Assembly (NCBI RefSeq): GCF_001544795.2
Contig: NZ_FCOI02000001.1
Location: forward strand, 124,001 to 188,000
Length of the DNA: 64,000 nt
From: Caballeronia temeraria
Lineage (GTDB): Bacteria; Pseudomonadota; Gammaproteobacteria; Burkholderiales; Burkholderiaceae
Direction: 5' to 3'
Every line of letters starts with the position of its first letter. Within the stretch, counting starts at the first letter, position 1. The notes below the pieces were generated by a model. The model ran no database searches, was not told where the DNA came from, and worked only from the letters and a program-made list of their open reading frames with translations. Position numbers and translations under genes: made by a program. Below are positions 57,344 through 64,000 of the stretch, piece by piece.

Positions 57344-58528
57344 ATGACTTCCCCGACGACACGTTCTCTCGAAGTCGATTTCTTTCGGGGAATCGTGCTG
57401 CTCATTATCGCGGTGGACCATATAACGGGAAGCGTGCTGTCGCGCTTTACGCTGCATCAGTATGCATTCTGCGATTCCGCGGAAGTATTCGTGTTTCTCG
57501 GAGGTTATGCGTCGGCGGCGGCTTATACGGCGCTTGCGACTCGCCGTAGCGATTCAGCCGCCCGCCGACGCTTTTTCAAACGCAGCTGGGAAATCTATCG
57601 CGCCTATTTGTTCACGGCGTTCCTGATGCTGATCGGCGGCGCGGTCCTGATGGCGCTCAAAGTCGACACGCCGATGGTCCAGTACACCGAATGGCCGAAT
57701 TTCCTCATGCGGCCGTTCGGGCTCACGCTCGATATCGCGTTGCTGCGCCAGCAGCCGTATCTTTCCGCCGTGTTGCCCATGTACTCGGTGTTCGCGCTCG
57801 CCGTGCCGGTGATCGTGCCGCTCGCGCAGAAAAAGCCGGTCATCGCGATCTTCGGCAGCCTGCTCGTGTGGCTCGCGGCCATGCCGCTCCTGCGCTTTTT
57901 GCCGGGCACCTATGGCGAAGCCTGGTCGTTCAATCCCTTCGCCTGGCAACTGATGTTCATGACCGGCGTGCTCGCGCGCGTCCAGCCGATCAGCGACGAG
58001 TTTCACGCCGGCAAGTTCGCGCGCTGGCTGACGGCCGGCGCCATCGCCATCGCGTTGACGTTCGCGTTCTTCAAGCTCTTTCTCGAGACCCAGGCGCCGC
58101 CGGGATACATGAAGCAGAATCTCGCGACGCTGCGCATCGTGAGTTTCGCGGCCATCGCGTGGATCGTCGCGCGCGGCGTCTATGCGGGATGGGTCGGCAA
58201 GCTCGCACGCAAGCTGCCGGGCGTCGTCACGATCGGGCAGCAGGGGCTCGTGTGCTTCATTGCGGGCACGGGCGTGTCGCTGGTGCTGGATTCGGCGTTG
58301 CGCGCGATGGGCGTGCTCGGGCTCGGGCGCTATCCGTCGCACTGGATTCTCGGGCTGATCGCCGATGGCGTCGCCATCGTCAGCCTGCTCGCACTCGCGC
58401 GCTTCTGGGCCGATCGCAAGGCGGCGAAGGCGGCGCGCGCGGAGGGCGTCGAGCGGCCGAGGCCGCCGATTCCCGTCATCGAGGGCAGGCCGGTTCCGGC
58501 ACATGCCGCCAACCGGCGCGATCGCTGA
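57344..58528 (+). CDS. OpgC-like membrane acyltransferase
   Basis: The product is 394 residues with about ten helices. It starts SLEVDFFRGIVLLIIAVDHI, followed by AEVFVFLGGYASAAAY, both typical of the OpgC family. OpgC adds succinyl groups to osmoregulated periplasmic glucans; other members may modify other glycans. The ATG at 57344 lies about 11 bases after GGAG. A tail of about 45 charged residues follows the last helix. No opgG or opgH lies nearby, so the substrate is open. Confidence 0.88.
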   Translation: MTSPTTRSLEVDFFRGIVLLIIAVDHITGSVLSRFTLHQYAFCDSAEVFVFLGGYASAAAYTALATRRSDSAARRRFFKRSWEIYRAYLFTAFLMLIGGAVLMALKVDTPMVQYTEWPNFLMRPFGLTLDIALLRQQPYLSAVLPMYSVFALAVPVIVPLAQKKPVIAIFGSLLVWLAAMPLLRFLPGTYGEAWSFNPFAWQLMFMTGVLARVQPISDEFHAGKFARWLTAGAIAIALTFAFFKLFLETQAPPGYMKQNLATLRIVSFAAIAWIVARGVYAGWVGKLARKLPGVVTIGQQGLVCFIAGTGVSLVLDSALRAMGVLGLGRYPSHWILGLIADGVAIVSLLALARFWADRKAAKAARAEGVERPRPPIPVIEGRPVPAHAANRRDR

Positions 58529-58549
58529 GCGCGCCGGCTTCCGGTCTCT

Positions 58550-59854
58550 TCAATCGAGCGTGATGTTGCGCGTCTCGCGCATGCACAGCACGGCGATGAG
58601 ACTCACCGCCGCCGCCGCCGACACATAGCCGCCCACCCACGTCAGCCCGCCGCGGTTGGCAAGCAATTGTGCGATGTACGGCGCCACCGATGCGCCCAGA
58701 ATGCCGCCCAGGTTGTACGCGACGCCCGCGCCCGTGTAGCGCACGTTGGTCGGGAACAACTCGGGCAGGAGCGCGCCCATCGGTGCGAAGGTGACGCCCA
58801 TCAGGAAGAGCTCGATCGTGAGAAACAGCGCGACCTGGATGGTGTCGCCGCTGCCGAGGAGCGGCGCCATCGCGAAGCCGGAGAGGATCGCCAGCAGACA
58901 GCCGACGATCAACACGGGCCTGCGCCCGAAGCGGTCGCTCGCGATCGCGGAAACCGGCGTGGCGATCGCCATGAACAGCACGGCGAAGCACAGCAGGCCG
59001 AGGAACGTTTCGCGCGCGAAATGCAGCTTGGCGACGCCGTACGACAGCGAAAACACCGTCGAGATATAGAAGAGCGTGTAGCAGACGACCATCGCGAACG
59101 CGCCGAGGAGCGTCGGCACGAGATGGCTGCCGAGCAGCGTCGCAACGGGCACCTTCACGCGCTCTTCACGCTCGACGGCGGCGCGAAACGCGGGCGTCTC
59201 CGCGATTTTCAGGCGCACGTACAGGCCGAGCGCCACCAGCACCGCGCTCACGATGAACGGCACGCGCCAGCCCCAGCTGCGGAATTGCTCGTCGGAGAGC
59301 GAGAGCGCGAGACCGAAGAAGAGGCCATTCGACGCGAGAAAGCCGATCGACGGCCCGAGCTGCGGAAACATGCCGAAGAGCCCGCGCTTGCCTTGCGGCG
59401 CGTATTCGGTCGCGAGCAGCGCGGCGCCGCCCCATTCTCCGCCGAGGCCGATGCCTTGGCCGAAGCGCAGGACGCAGAGCAGAATCGGCGCGAGGCTGCC
59501 GATCGAATCGTAGCCGGGCACGAAGCCGATGAGCGTCGTCGAAATTCCCATCACGAGCAGCGAGGCGACGAGCGTCGATTTGCGGCCGATGCGATCGCCG
59601 AAGTGCCCGAAGATGAACGAGCCGATGGGCCGCGCGAAGAACGCGATGCCGAAGGTGACGAAGGCCGAGAGCGCTTGCGCGGCGGGCGAGTCGTGCGGAA
59701 AGAACACCGGTCCGATGACGAGCGCGGCGGCGGTCGCGTAGACATAGAAGTCATAAAACTCGATCGCGGTGCCGATGAAGCTCGCGAAAATCACGCGTGA
59801 AGCGCTTTGGGCTCCGTCGCCGGGCTTTGCGGCGGAAAGCGAGGGTGAGGCCAT
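58550..59854 (-). CDS. MHS-family MFS transporter
   Basis: The product is 434 residues with twelve membrane helices. The first loop FGHFGDRIGRKSTLV and the FASFIGTAIEFYDFYVYATA start are those of metabolite:H+ symporters (ShiA/KgtP/ProP kin). FGQGIGLGGEWGGAALLATEYAP is also typical. It probably imports a carboxylate or similar compound with protons. The ATG at 59854 has a GGAGACAAC context. It is convergent with the OpgC-like gene. Confidence 0.93.
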   Translation of the reverse strand: MASPSLSAAKPGDGAQSASRVIFASFIGTAIEFYDFYVYATAAALVIGPVFFPHDSPAAQALSAFVTFGIAFFARPIGSFIFGHFGDRIGRKSTLVASLLVMGISTTLIGFVPGYDSIGSLAPILLCVLRFGQGIGLGGEWGGAALLATEYAPQGKRGLFGMFPQLGPSIGFLASNGLFFGLALSLSDEQFRSWGWRVPFIVSAVLVALGLYVRLKIAETPAFRAAVEREERVKVPVATLLGSHLVPTLLGAFAMVVCYTLFYISTVFSLSYGVAKLHFARETFLGLLCFAVLFMAIATPVSAIASDRFGRRPVLIVGCLLAILSGFAMAPLLGSGDTIQVALFLTIELFLMGVTFAPMGALLPELFPTNVRYTGAGVAYNLGGILGASVAPYIAQLLANRGGLTWVGGYVSAAAAVSLIAVLCMRETRNITLD

Positions 59855-60168
59855 GTTGTCTCCGTTGTCGTGTTGCGTTATTGCGTTATTGCGAAGCATT
59901 GTCGCGCGCATCGCGGGGCAAGAGCGATCGAAATGACGAGCGATATCGTCGCCCGGCGCGCGCGTCAGCTTTTTGTAGGGATTGCGATGCAGTGGCGGGA
60001 AGCCAGGGTTCGACGGCGCGTGCGAGTGGCGTGCGATGTCGCGGCGCGGATGGACGGCGCTCAGGCGCTTCGTCCAGCGCGCGGGGTGAGTGCGCCGCGA
60101 AGGCCATGCCGGAGGCGGGTCCGGCCGGGGTGCAAAAAATTATAACGAGCGTGCGGTGAGAGCGCCAA
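59855..60168. other. Intergenic region upstream of the MHS transporter
   Basis: These 314 bases hold no gene that I can support. The predicted short frames here are Arg-rich and look like GC-driven shadows. A short direct repeat (GCGTTATT twice) lies near 59875-59890, and an A/T-rich spot (60134-60146) lies close to the next gene's stop. Confidence 0.65.
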
Positions 60169-60657
60169 TCAATCGATGGTCGTGGCTTGCGGCGAGTGCG
60201 ACGTTTGCAACTGGAACTGGCCGTTGTCGTTGAACATCCAGCCTTCGAAAAGCTCCAGTTGACCGTTGCCGTTCAGAAGACGCGCGGGCGGCGCGGGCAA
60301 CGGCGATGCTCGGCGCAGCGAGGCGAGGGCGGTGGCTTCGGCATCGTCGTCGCCATTAGTGCGGTACACCGACGATTCGACGAGCCGCCCGCTGCCATCC
60401 ACCGTGAACGACACGAGCACGAACGAGCGCAGCATCGCTTGCGGCGTGCCCTTCAGCACGAGCGATGGATTGCGCTCGAAGATGCGCTGCGCGATGCGGG
60501 CTTTGTAATCGTTGAGCGTCTGTCCGGAGACGGCCGGCGCGGCGGGCGCGGTGGCACGCGCGGCCACGACGCCCGGCGGCGGCGTGATCGTGCAGGCGCT
60601 GATCAGCAACGCGCCGATGAGCGCAACCGCGGCAAAACATGAACGTGACGCAAACAT
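60169..60657 (-). CDS. Lipoprotein with TonB C-terminal-like domain
   Basis: The product is 162 residues. A lipoprotein signal ends LLISAC. An Ala/Pro-rich stretch follows, then a domain like the TonB C-terminus: YKARIAQRIFERNPSLVLKG, VLVSFTVDGSGRLVESSVYR, ALASLRRASPLPAPPA. There is no N-terminal membrane anchor of the TonB kind and no ExbBD gene here, so it is probably not a standard energy transducer. The ATG at 60657 is chosen by the lipobox. A 140-base gap separates it from a divergent small gene. Confidence 0.82.
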   Translation of the reverse strand: MFASRSCFAAVALIGALLISACTITPPPGVVAARATAPAAPAVSGQTLNDYKARIAQRIFERNPSLVLKGTPQAMLRSFVLVSFTVDGSGRLVESSVYRTNGDDDAEATALASLRRASPLPAPPARLLNGNGQLELFEGWMFNDNGQFQLQTSHSPQATTID

Positions 60658-60797
60658 CGCAGGCGCTGCCGAAGTGGCGTTACTTAAATGGTAGTCGTTG
60701 GGAAGAACGTGAGCGGAATAATTACGTGCGCTCGCGCGCGTTCGGGCGCGGCACTTGCTGAGAAGGCCTTCACTCGAACGCACTTCAGGAGGACGGC

Positions 60798-60956
60798 ATG
60801 AACAGCGAGACGAATCGCCCGGACGACGGAAAGACGACCGAGCACAGCGACAACGAAAAAAGCAAGCTGCCCGAACGCGACGACGAGAATCGCAAGCAAG
60901 GCCCGAACGACAGGCCCGGCAAGCAGTCGGGCGAGGGCGAAGCACCGGTCGGCTGA
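60798..60956 (+). CDS. Very small hydrophilic protein, 52 residues
   Basis: The product is 52 residues, with no hydrophobic segment. It is rich in Asp, Glu, Lys, Asn and Pro (MNSETNRPDDGKTTEH, then KQGPNDRPGKQSGEGE). A full AGGAGG site lies at an ideal distance before the ATG at 60798, which is the main reason to believe it. It is likely disordered. I do not recognise a family; similar tiny acidic and basic proteins occur in stress regulons of Burkholderia relatives, which is only an impression. Confidence 0.68.
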   Translation: MNSETNRPDDGKTTEHSDNEKSKLPERDDENRKQGPNDRPGKQSGEGEAPVG

Positions 60957-61035
60957 ACCGTGCGCGCGGTAAGCGGCATGGCTGAGGCGGTGCTAAGGTA
61001 GAAAGGGGATGTCCCCGATTGGCGGGAGGAATGCC

Positions 61036-61206
61036 ATGTCACGCAAGAACCAATCTGCACCGGCGGGCGCGCCCGCGCGGCAACAGCAACCGGCGTCCGC
61101 GGCGCATTCGAAGAGCGATTCGAAACGTGCTGCGCCCAAGACGGACGCGACCAAAGCCGAGCCGGTTCCACACGTGCGTCCGCCCGTCCGGTCCGACGAC
61201 AACTGA
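61036..61206 (+). CDS. Very small basic hydrophilic protein, 56 residues
   Basis: The product is 56 residues, rich in Ala, Pro, Lys, Ser and Gln (MSRKNQSAPAGAPARQQQ, then KSDSKRAAPKTDATKAEP). GGGAGGA lies just before the ATG at 61036. A longer frame from 61009 lacks this. It lies 79 bases after the previous small gene on the same strand, and the two may share a transcript. It is likely disordered, function unknown. Confidence 0.62.
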   Translation: MSRKNQSAPAGAPARQQQPASAAHSKSDSKRAAPKTDATKAEPVPHVRPPVRSDDN

Positions 61207-61222
61207 GCGTTTCGTTGCGACG

Positions 61223-61540
61223 TCACTCGGTGTAGGGCTTGACGAGCTCGGCGCAATGGATCGGCGCGGTTGAACGCGCCGCGCCGGTCTCTGCCGCGCG
61301 CGTTTCTACGCAGCGGAAGAGACTATTGTTTTTCTGAAGCACGTAGGTGTCTTCGGGAAGGCCCGAACTGCGCGCGGCGACGCTCGTCACCGCAACGATC
61401 CCATATCCGTTTTGAATCAGGTCGAAGAGCGTGGACTCGGTCGCGCGCCATTGCGCGTTGGGTTGAGGTTGAGCGTGCGCAGACAGGCTCAGGGCGGCGG
61501 TGCAAACGGCAAGGATCTGCGTGATGCGGCTTGGCTTCAT
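61223..61540 (-). CDS. Small secreted protein of unknown function
   Basis: The product is 105 residues. A signal peptide (ITQILAVCTAALSLSAHAQ) is followed by a mature part of about 80 residues, with two Cys (LFRCVET and IHCAEL) that could form a disulfide. The ATG at 61540 fits the signal peptide; the longer frame to 61690 does not. GGAG lies 10 bases upstream. I do not recognise a family. It is convergent with the small basic gene. Confidence 0.72.
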   Translation of the reverse strand: MKPSRITQILAVCTAALSLSAHAQPQPNAQWRATESTLFDLIQNGYGIVAVTSVAARSSGLPEDTYVLQKNNSLFRCVETRAAETGAARSTAPIHCAELVKPYTE

Positions 61541-61642
61541 GGGGCGATGCTCCGCGTTGTGATCGATGAGGCCGTTAGATGGCGTTACGGCCTTCATGTT
61601 CACATCGATTTTTGGCGGAACGCGCTTATCTGTGCTGCGGGC

Positions 61643-61671
61643 AAAAAAAAGGCCTCGCGAATCGCGAGGCC
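61643..61671 (-). terminator. Rho-independent terminator, minus strand, owner unclear
   Basis: An 8-10-bp GC stem (61651-61658 with 61664-61671) is followed by eight T on the minus strand. No firm gene lies directly upstream on that strand before tRNA-Ser(TGA), so it may end the tRNA transcript or a small RNA. Confidence 0.75.
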
Positions 61672-61903
61672 CAAGTCCAGCCTTTCCCATTGAAGCCCTC
61701 CTTCAAACGAGCATGGGGGAATCCCGGAAGGAGGCATGCCGAAGATACGTGTCTCGTCGGGTATCGAATAGGCGTTTTGTCTGAAATTGTGGCGCAGTCG
61801 GGTTTTGGTCAGGATTTCGAAGCAAGGACGTCGCAGTTGAAGGATTACGGCGACATCCTTGCCAAAGCGTTGAAAGATCGCTGCCAACGGCAGGGAATGA
61901 CAA

Positions 61904-61935
61904 AAGCCCCGTAAGCATTTCAACTCACGGGGCTT
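61904..61935 (-). terminator. Stem-loop just after tRNA-Ser(TGA)
   Basis: A perfect 9-bp stem (61904-61912 with 61927-61935) with a 14-base loop is followed on the minus strand by a short T-run. It lies 10 bases from the tRNA 3' end. Confidence 0.7.
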
Positions 61936-61945
61936 CGATTTGTTC

Positions 61946-62035
61946 TGGCGGAGGCGGTGAGATTCGAACTCACGGAAGGATCGCTCCTTCGCCGGTTTTC
62001 AAGACCGGTGCCTTAAACCGCTCGGCCACACCTCC
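61946..62035 (-). tRNA. tRNA-Ser (anticodon TGA)
   Basis: This is a 90-base cloverleaf on the minus strand. The acceptor stem is GGAGGTG with CGCCTCC (one G-T pair), with discriminator G and an encoded CCA. The anticodon loop CTTGAAA gives TGA, reading UCA and others of the UCN box. The long variable arm (GCGAAGGAGCGATCCTTC region) marks it as tRNA-Ser. Confidence 0.97.
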
Positions 62036-62080
62036 AGCAAGGCGCGTATTGTAGCGCAAGTCATGCCCCTGCAGGAACGC

Positions 62081-63304
62081 TCAACCTTCGAGCGATTTCG
62101 TCGCCTTGAGCGCGGGAAAAAGCCGCATCCACAGAAGCGCGACGAAGATCGTCCCAATCCCGCCGATCAGCACCGCCGGCACCGCGCCGAACAGACCCGC
62201 CGTCATCCCCGATTCAAATTCGCCAAGCTGATTCGACGTGCCGATGAACAGCGAATTGATCGCGCCGACGCGCCCGCGCATTTCATCCGGCGTCTGCAAC
62301 TGCACGAGCGACAGGCGCACGACCACGCTGATCACATCGGAGGCGCCCAGCGCCGCCAGCGCAACCAGCGACACATACATATTGCGCGACAACCCGAACA
62401 CGATCGTCGCGATCCCGAATGCGATCACGCCGCCAAAAAGCGCATTGCCCGCGCGCTGCCGCAACGGAAAATGCGCGAGCCAGATAGACCCGGCGAGCGC
62501 GCCGACCGCCGGCGCCGCGCGCAAAATCCCGAGTCCCCACGGCCCGGTATGCAGGATGTCGCGCGCATACACCGGCAAGAGCGCGGTCGCGCCGCCGAGC
62601 AGCACGGCGAAGAGATCGAGCGACAGCGCGCCCAGAATCACCGGCTTGCTGCGAATGAAGCCGATGCCCGAAAACAGCGCCTCGAACGACAGCGGCGCGC
62701 GCATGCGCACGGCTTCATCGATCGTGATCGCCGCCACCGCGCACGCCGCGACCAGAAACGCGACCGTCACCGCGCCGTACACCGTCAGCGCGCCAAGCCC
62801 GTACAGCACGCCGCCCATCGCGGGGCCGAGGATCTGCGCGGTCTGATTCGCGGAAGTCGACCACGCGCTCGCATGCTGCAACTGGTTGCGCGCGACGAGA
62901 TTGGGCAGGAGCGCGGCCATCGACGGCGATTCGAACGCCCGCGCCGCGCCGGTGATCGCGGCGATCGCGTAGATCGGCGCGACGTCGTGCCATCCGTGCC
63001 ACGCGCCCAGACACAGCACGAGTGCGGCGATGCCCTCGATCGACTGGCACACGTACGCGATCACGCGCCTGTCGTACCGGTCCGCGACGTGTCCGACGAC
63101 GAGCGTCAGCACGAACATCGGCAGGAATTGCGCGAGTCCGACCAGACCGAGCGCGTATGCGCTGTGCGTGATCGAATAGACCTGCCATCCGATCGCGACC
63201 GACATCATCTGAAACGCCACCGACGACATCACCCGCGCGGTCCAGAAGAGCGCGAACGGGCGATGCCGCATCACCGAGTCCGGCGCCATCGTCGGCGCGC
63301 TCAA
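62081..63304 (-). CDS. EntS-like MFS exporter
   Basis: The product is 407 residues from a TTG at 63304, or 402 from an ATG at 63289. It has twelve membrane helices. FALFWTARVMSSVAFQMMSVAIGWQVY and GHVADRYDRRVIAYVCQ, seen in parts, are typical of the EntS/MFS-3 group, which exports siderophores and drugs. The TTG has an AAGGAT site and forms a TTGA overlap with the stop of hemW, so the two are coupled; the ATG is the more cautious choice. The substrate is unknown. Confidence 0.88.
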   Translation of the reverse strand: MSAPTMAPDSVMRHRPFALFWTARVMSSVAFQMMSVAIGWQVYSITHSAYALGLVGLAQFLPMFVLTLVVGHVADRYDRRVIAYVCQSIEGIAALVLCLGAWHGWHDVAPIYAIAAITGAARAFESPSMAALLPNLVARNQLQHASAWSTSANQTAQILGPAMGGVLYGLGALTVYGAVTVAFLVAACAVAAITIDEAVRMRAPLSFEALFSGIGFIRSKPVILGALSLDLFAVLLGGATALLPVYARDILHTGPWGLGILRAAPAVGALAGSIWLAHFPLRQRAGNALFGGVIAFGIATIVFGLSRNMYVSLVALAALGASDVISVVVRLSLVQLQTPDEMRGRVGAINSLFIGTSNQLGEFESGMTAGLFGAVPAVLIGGIGTIFVALLWMRLFPALKATKSLEG

Positions 63305-64000
63305 TTGTGCGGATCCTTCAAAAACAGCTCCTGGAGATCGTTGAGAAAGCGCTGGCCGAGCTCAGTCGGCGCAATACGGTCGATGTCGCGCGTGATGAGC
63401 CCGCGCTTTTCCGCATCGACGAGGGCAGGCTCGACCGCCGATAGCGCCAAACCCGTGCGCTCGATGAACGAATGCACCGGAAAGCCTTCCACGAGCCGCA
63501 GCGCGTTCAACATGAACTCGAAGGGCAGATCGCGCGGTCCGACCTCGCGTTCTTCCTGAATCGCGGTTTCGGTGGGCGAGAGCGCGTGGTCCATGTAGCT
63601 CGCAGGATGCTTGAAGCGCGCCTGACGCAGGATCTTCGACGGAAACGACAGCTTCGTATGCGCGCCCGCGCCGACGCCGAGATAATCGCCGAAGCGCCAG
63701 TAGTTCAGGTTGTGTCTGCTTTGCCGATGCGGCTTCGCATACGCCGAGACTTCGTAGCGCGCGTAACCGGCTTCGCGCGTGCGCTCGTGAATCCAGTCCT
63801 GCATGTCGGCGGAGGCGTCGTCGTCGGGAAGCGCGGGCGGATATTTGGCGAAAACCGTGTTCGGTTCCATCGTCAGGTGATACAGCGACAGATGCGGCGG
63901 CGCGAAGGAAATGGCCGTGTCGATGTCGTGGCGGCACTCGTCGAGCGATTGCTGCGGCAGCGCGAACATCAGATCGAGATTGAAGTTGTCGAAGTGCTTC
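63301..64000 (-). CDS. hemW: Radical SAM heme chaperone HemW (partial, 5' end outside window)
   Basis: The frame is open to the right edge. 232 codons of the C-terminal part are visible, starting KHFDNFNLDLMFALPQQSLD, a strong mark of HemW. This protein was formerly called oxygen-independent coproporphyrinogen oxidase-like. Further marks are SLYHLTMEPNTVF, SRHNLNYWRFGDYLGVGAGA and a C-terminal winged-helix part. The [4Fe-4S] CxxxCxxC motif would lie beyond the window. It binds heme and delivers it to membrane proteins. An internal Met at 63969 is not the start. Confidence 0.94.
   Translation of the reverse strand, partial: KHFDNFNLDLMFALPQQSLDECRHDIDTAISFAPPHLSLYHLTMEPNTVFAKYPPALPDDDASADMQDWIHERTREAGYARYEVSAYAKPHRQSRHNLNYWRFGDYLGVGAGAHTKLSFPSKILRQARFKHPASYMDHALSPTETAIQEEREVGPRDLPFEFMLNALRLVEGFPVHSFIERTGLALSAVEPALVDAEKRGLITRDIDRIAPTELGQRFLNDLQELFLKDPHN

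Larger units (their letters stand above)
61541..61945. other. Gene-poor stretch with two hairpins beside tRNA-Ser(TGA)
   Basis: These 405 bases hold no gene that I can name. Between the hairpins listed separately, one plus-strand frame ends with protein-like composition (IVAQSGFGQDFEARTSQ, then LKDYGDILAKALK, stop at 61914). It lacks a convincing start and may be a decayed gene end. An AAGGAGGC followed by ATG at 61737 opens only an 11-codon frame. Confidence 0.55.

Noticed and set aside
59870..60145. Plus-strand frame of 91 codons between the transporter and the TonB-like gene
   Set aside because: Arg-rich composition, no ribosome binding site and no recognisable domain.

Overview
The window is chromosomal DNA of a high-GC betaproteobacterium. 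Gene content (hemC-hemDX-hemY, ppc with a long basic N-terminal extension, lolA beside ftsK, minCDE, serS, rarA) points to the Burkholderia sensu lato group (Burkholderia, Paraburkholderia or Caballeronia). That placement is an inference from gene order and protein style, not from a database search. I see no insertion sequence, prophage, CRISPR array or rRNA. Two tRNA-Ser genes are present.

Left part (1-24 kb), accessory and surface functions. A chaperone-usher pilus operon of the CsuA/B (spore coat U) type runs leftwards off the window edge (pilin, chaperone, partial usher). It is followed by gstA, a bestrophin-like channel, an AA10 lytic polysaccharide monooxygenase with two chitin-binding modules, a prolyl-4-hydroxylase-like oxygenase and a lytic transglycosylase. 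From 8.3 to 21.8 kb lies the most interesting block: a GH18 chitinase, a compact type II secretion/type IV filament operon (gspG, gspF, gspE, PilM-, PilN-, PilO- and PilP-like proteins, secretin, three further pseudopilins) and a GH19 chitinase, all on the minus strand. The two chitinases bracket the secretion genes and share near-identical chitin-binding modules and (Pro-Thr)n linkers with each other. The LPMO nearby has the same architecture. The simplest reading is a dedicated export machine for chitin-degrading enzymes, with PilMNOP-like inner-membrane parts in place of GspC/L/M.

Middle part (22-45 kb), mostly housekeeping. It holds a shortened orphan pilin-like protein, argH, a divergent XRE-regulator/methyltransferase pair around a palindrome, a lower-GC TPR-glycosyltransferase gene, ppc, the heme genes hemC-hemDX-hemY, a secreted SGNH hydrolase with a lectin domain, a rhodanese, pcm, a TRIC-type membrane protein, an Smr-domain protein, trxB, ftsK and lolA.

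Right part (44-64 kb). A LysR regulator lies divergent to an agmatinase-family gene with a 20-bp palindrome between them. Then come an NCS1 permease, rarA, serS next to tRNA-Ser(CGA), a small lipoprotein, map, a GNAT acetyltransferase, minCDE, a CLC channel, a 59-codon membrane protein, an OpgC-like acyltransferase, an MHS-family transporter and a TonB-C-like lipoprotein. The block ends with two very small hydrophilic genes with strong ribosome binding sites, tRNA-Ser(TGA), an EntS-like MFS exporter and the 3' part of hemW running off the right edge.
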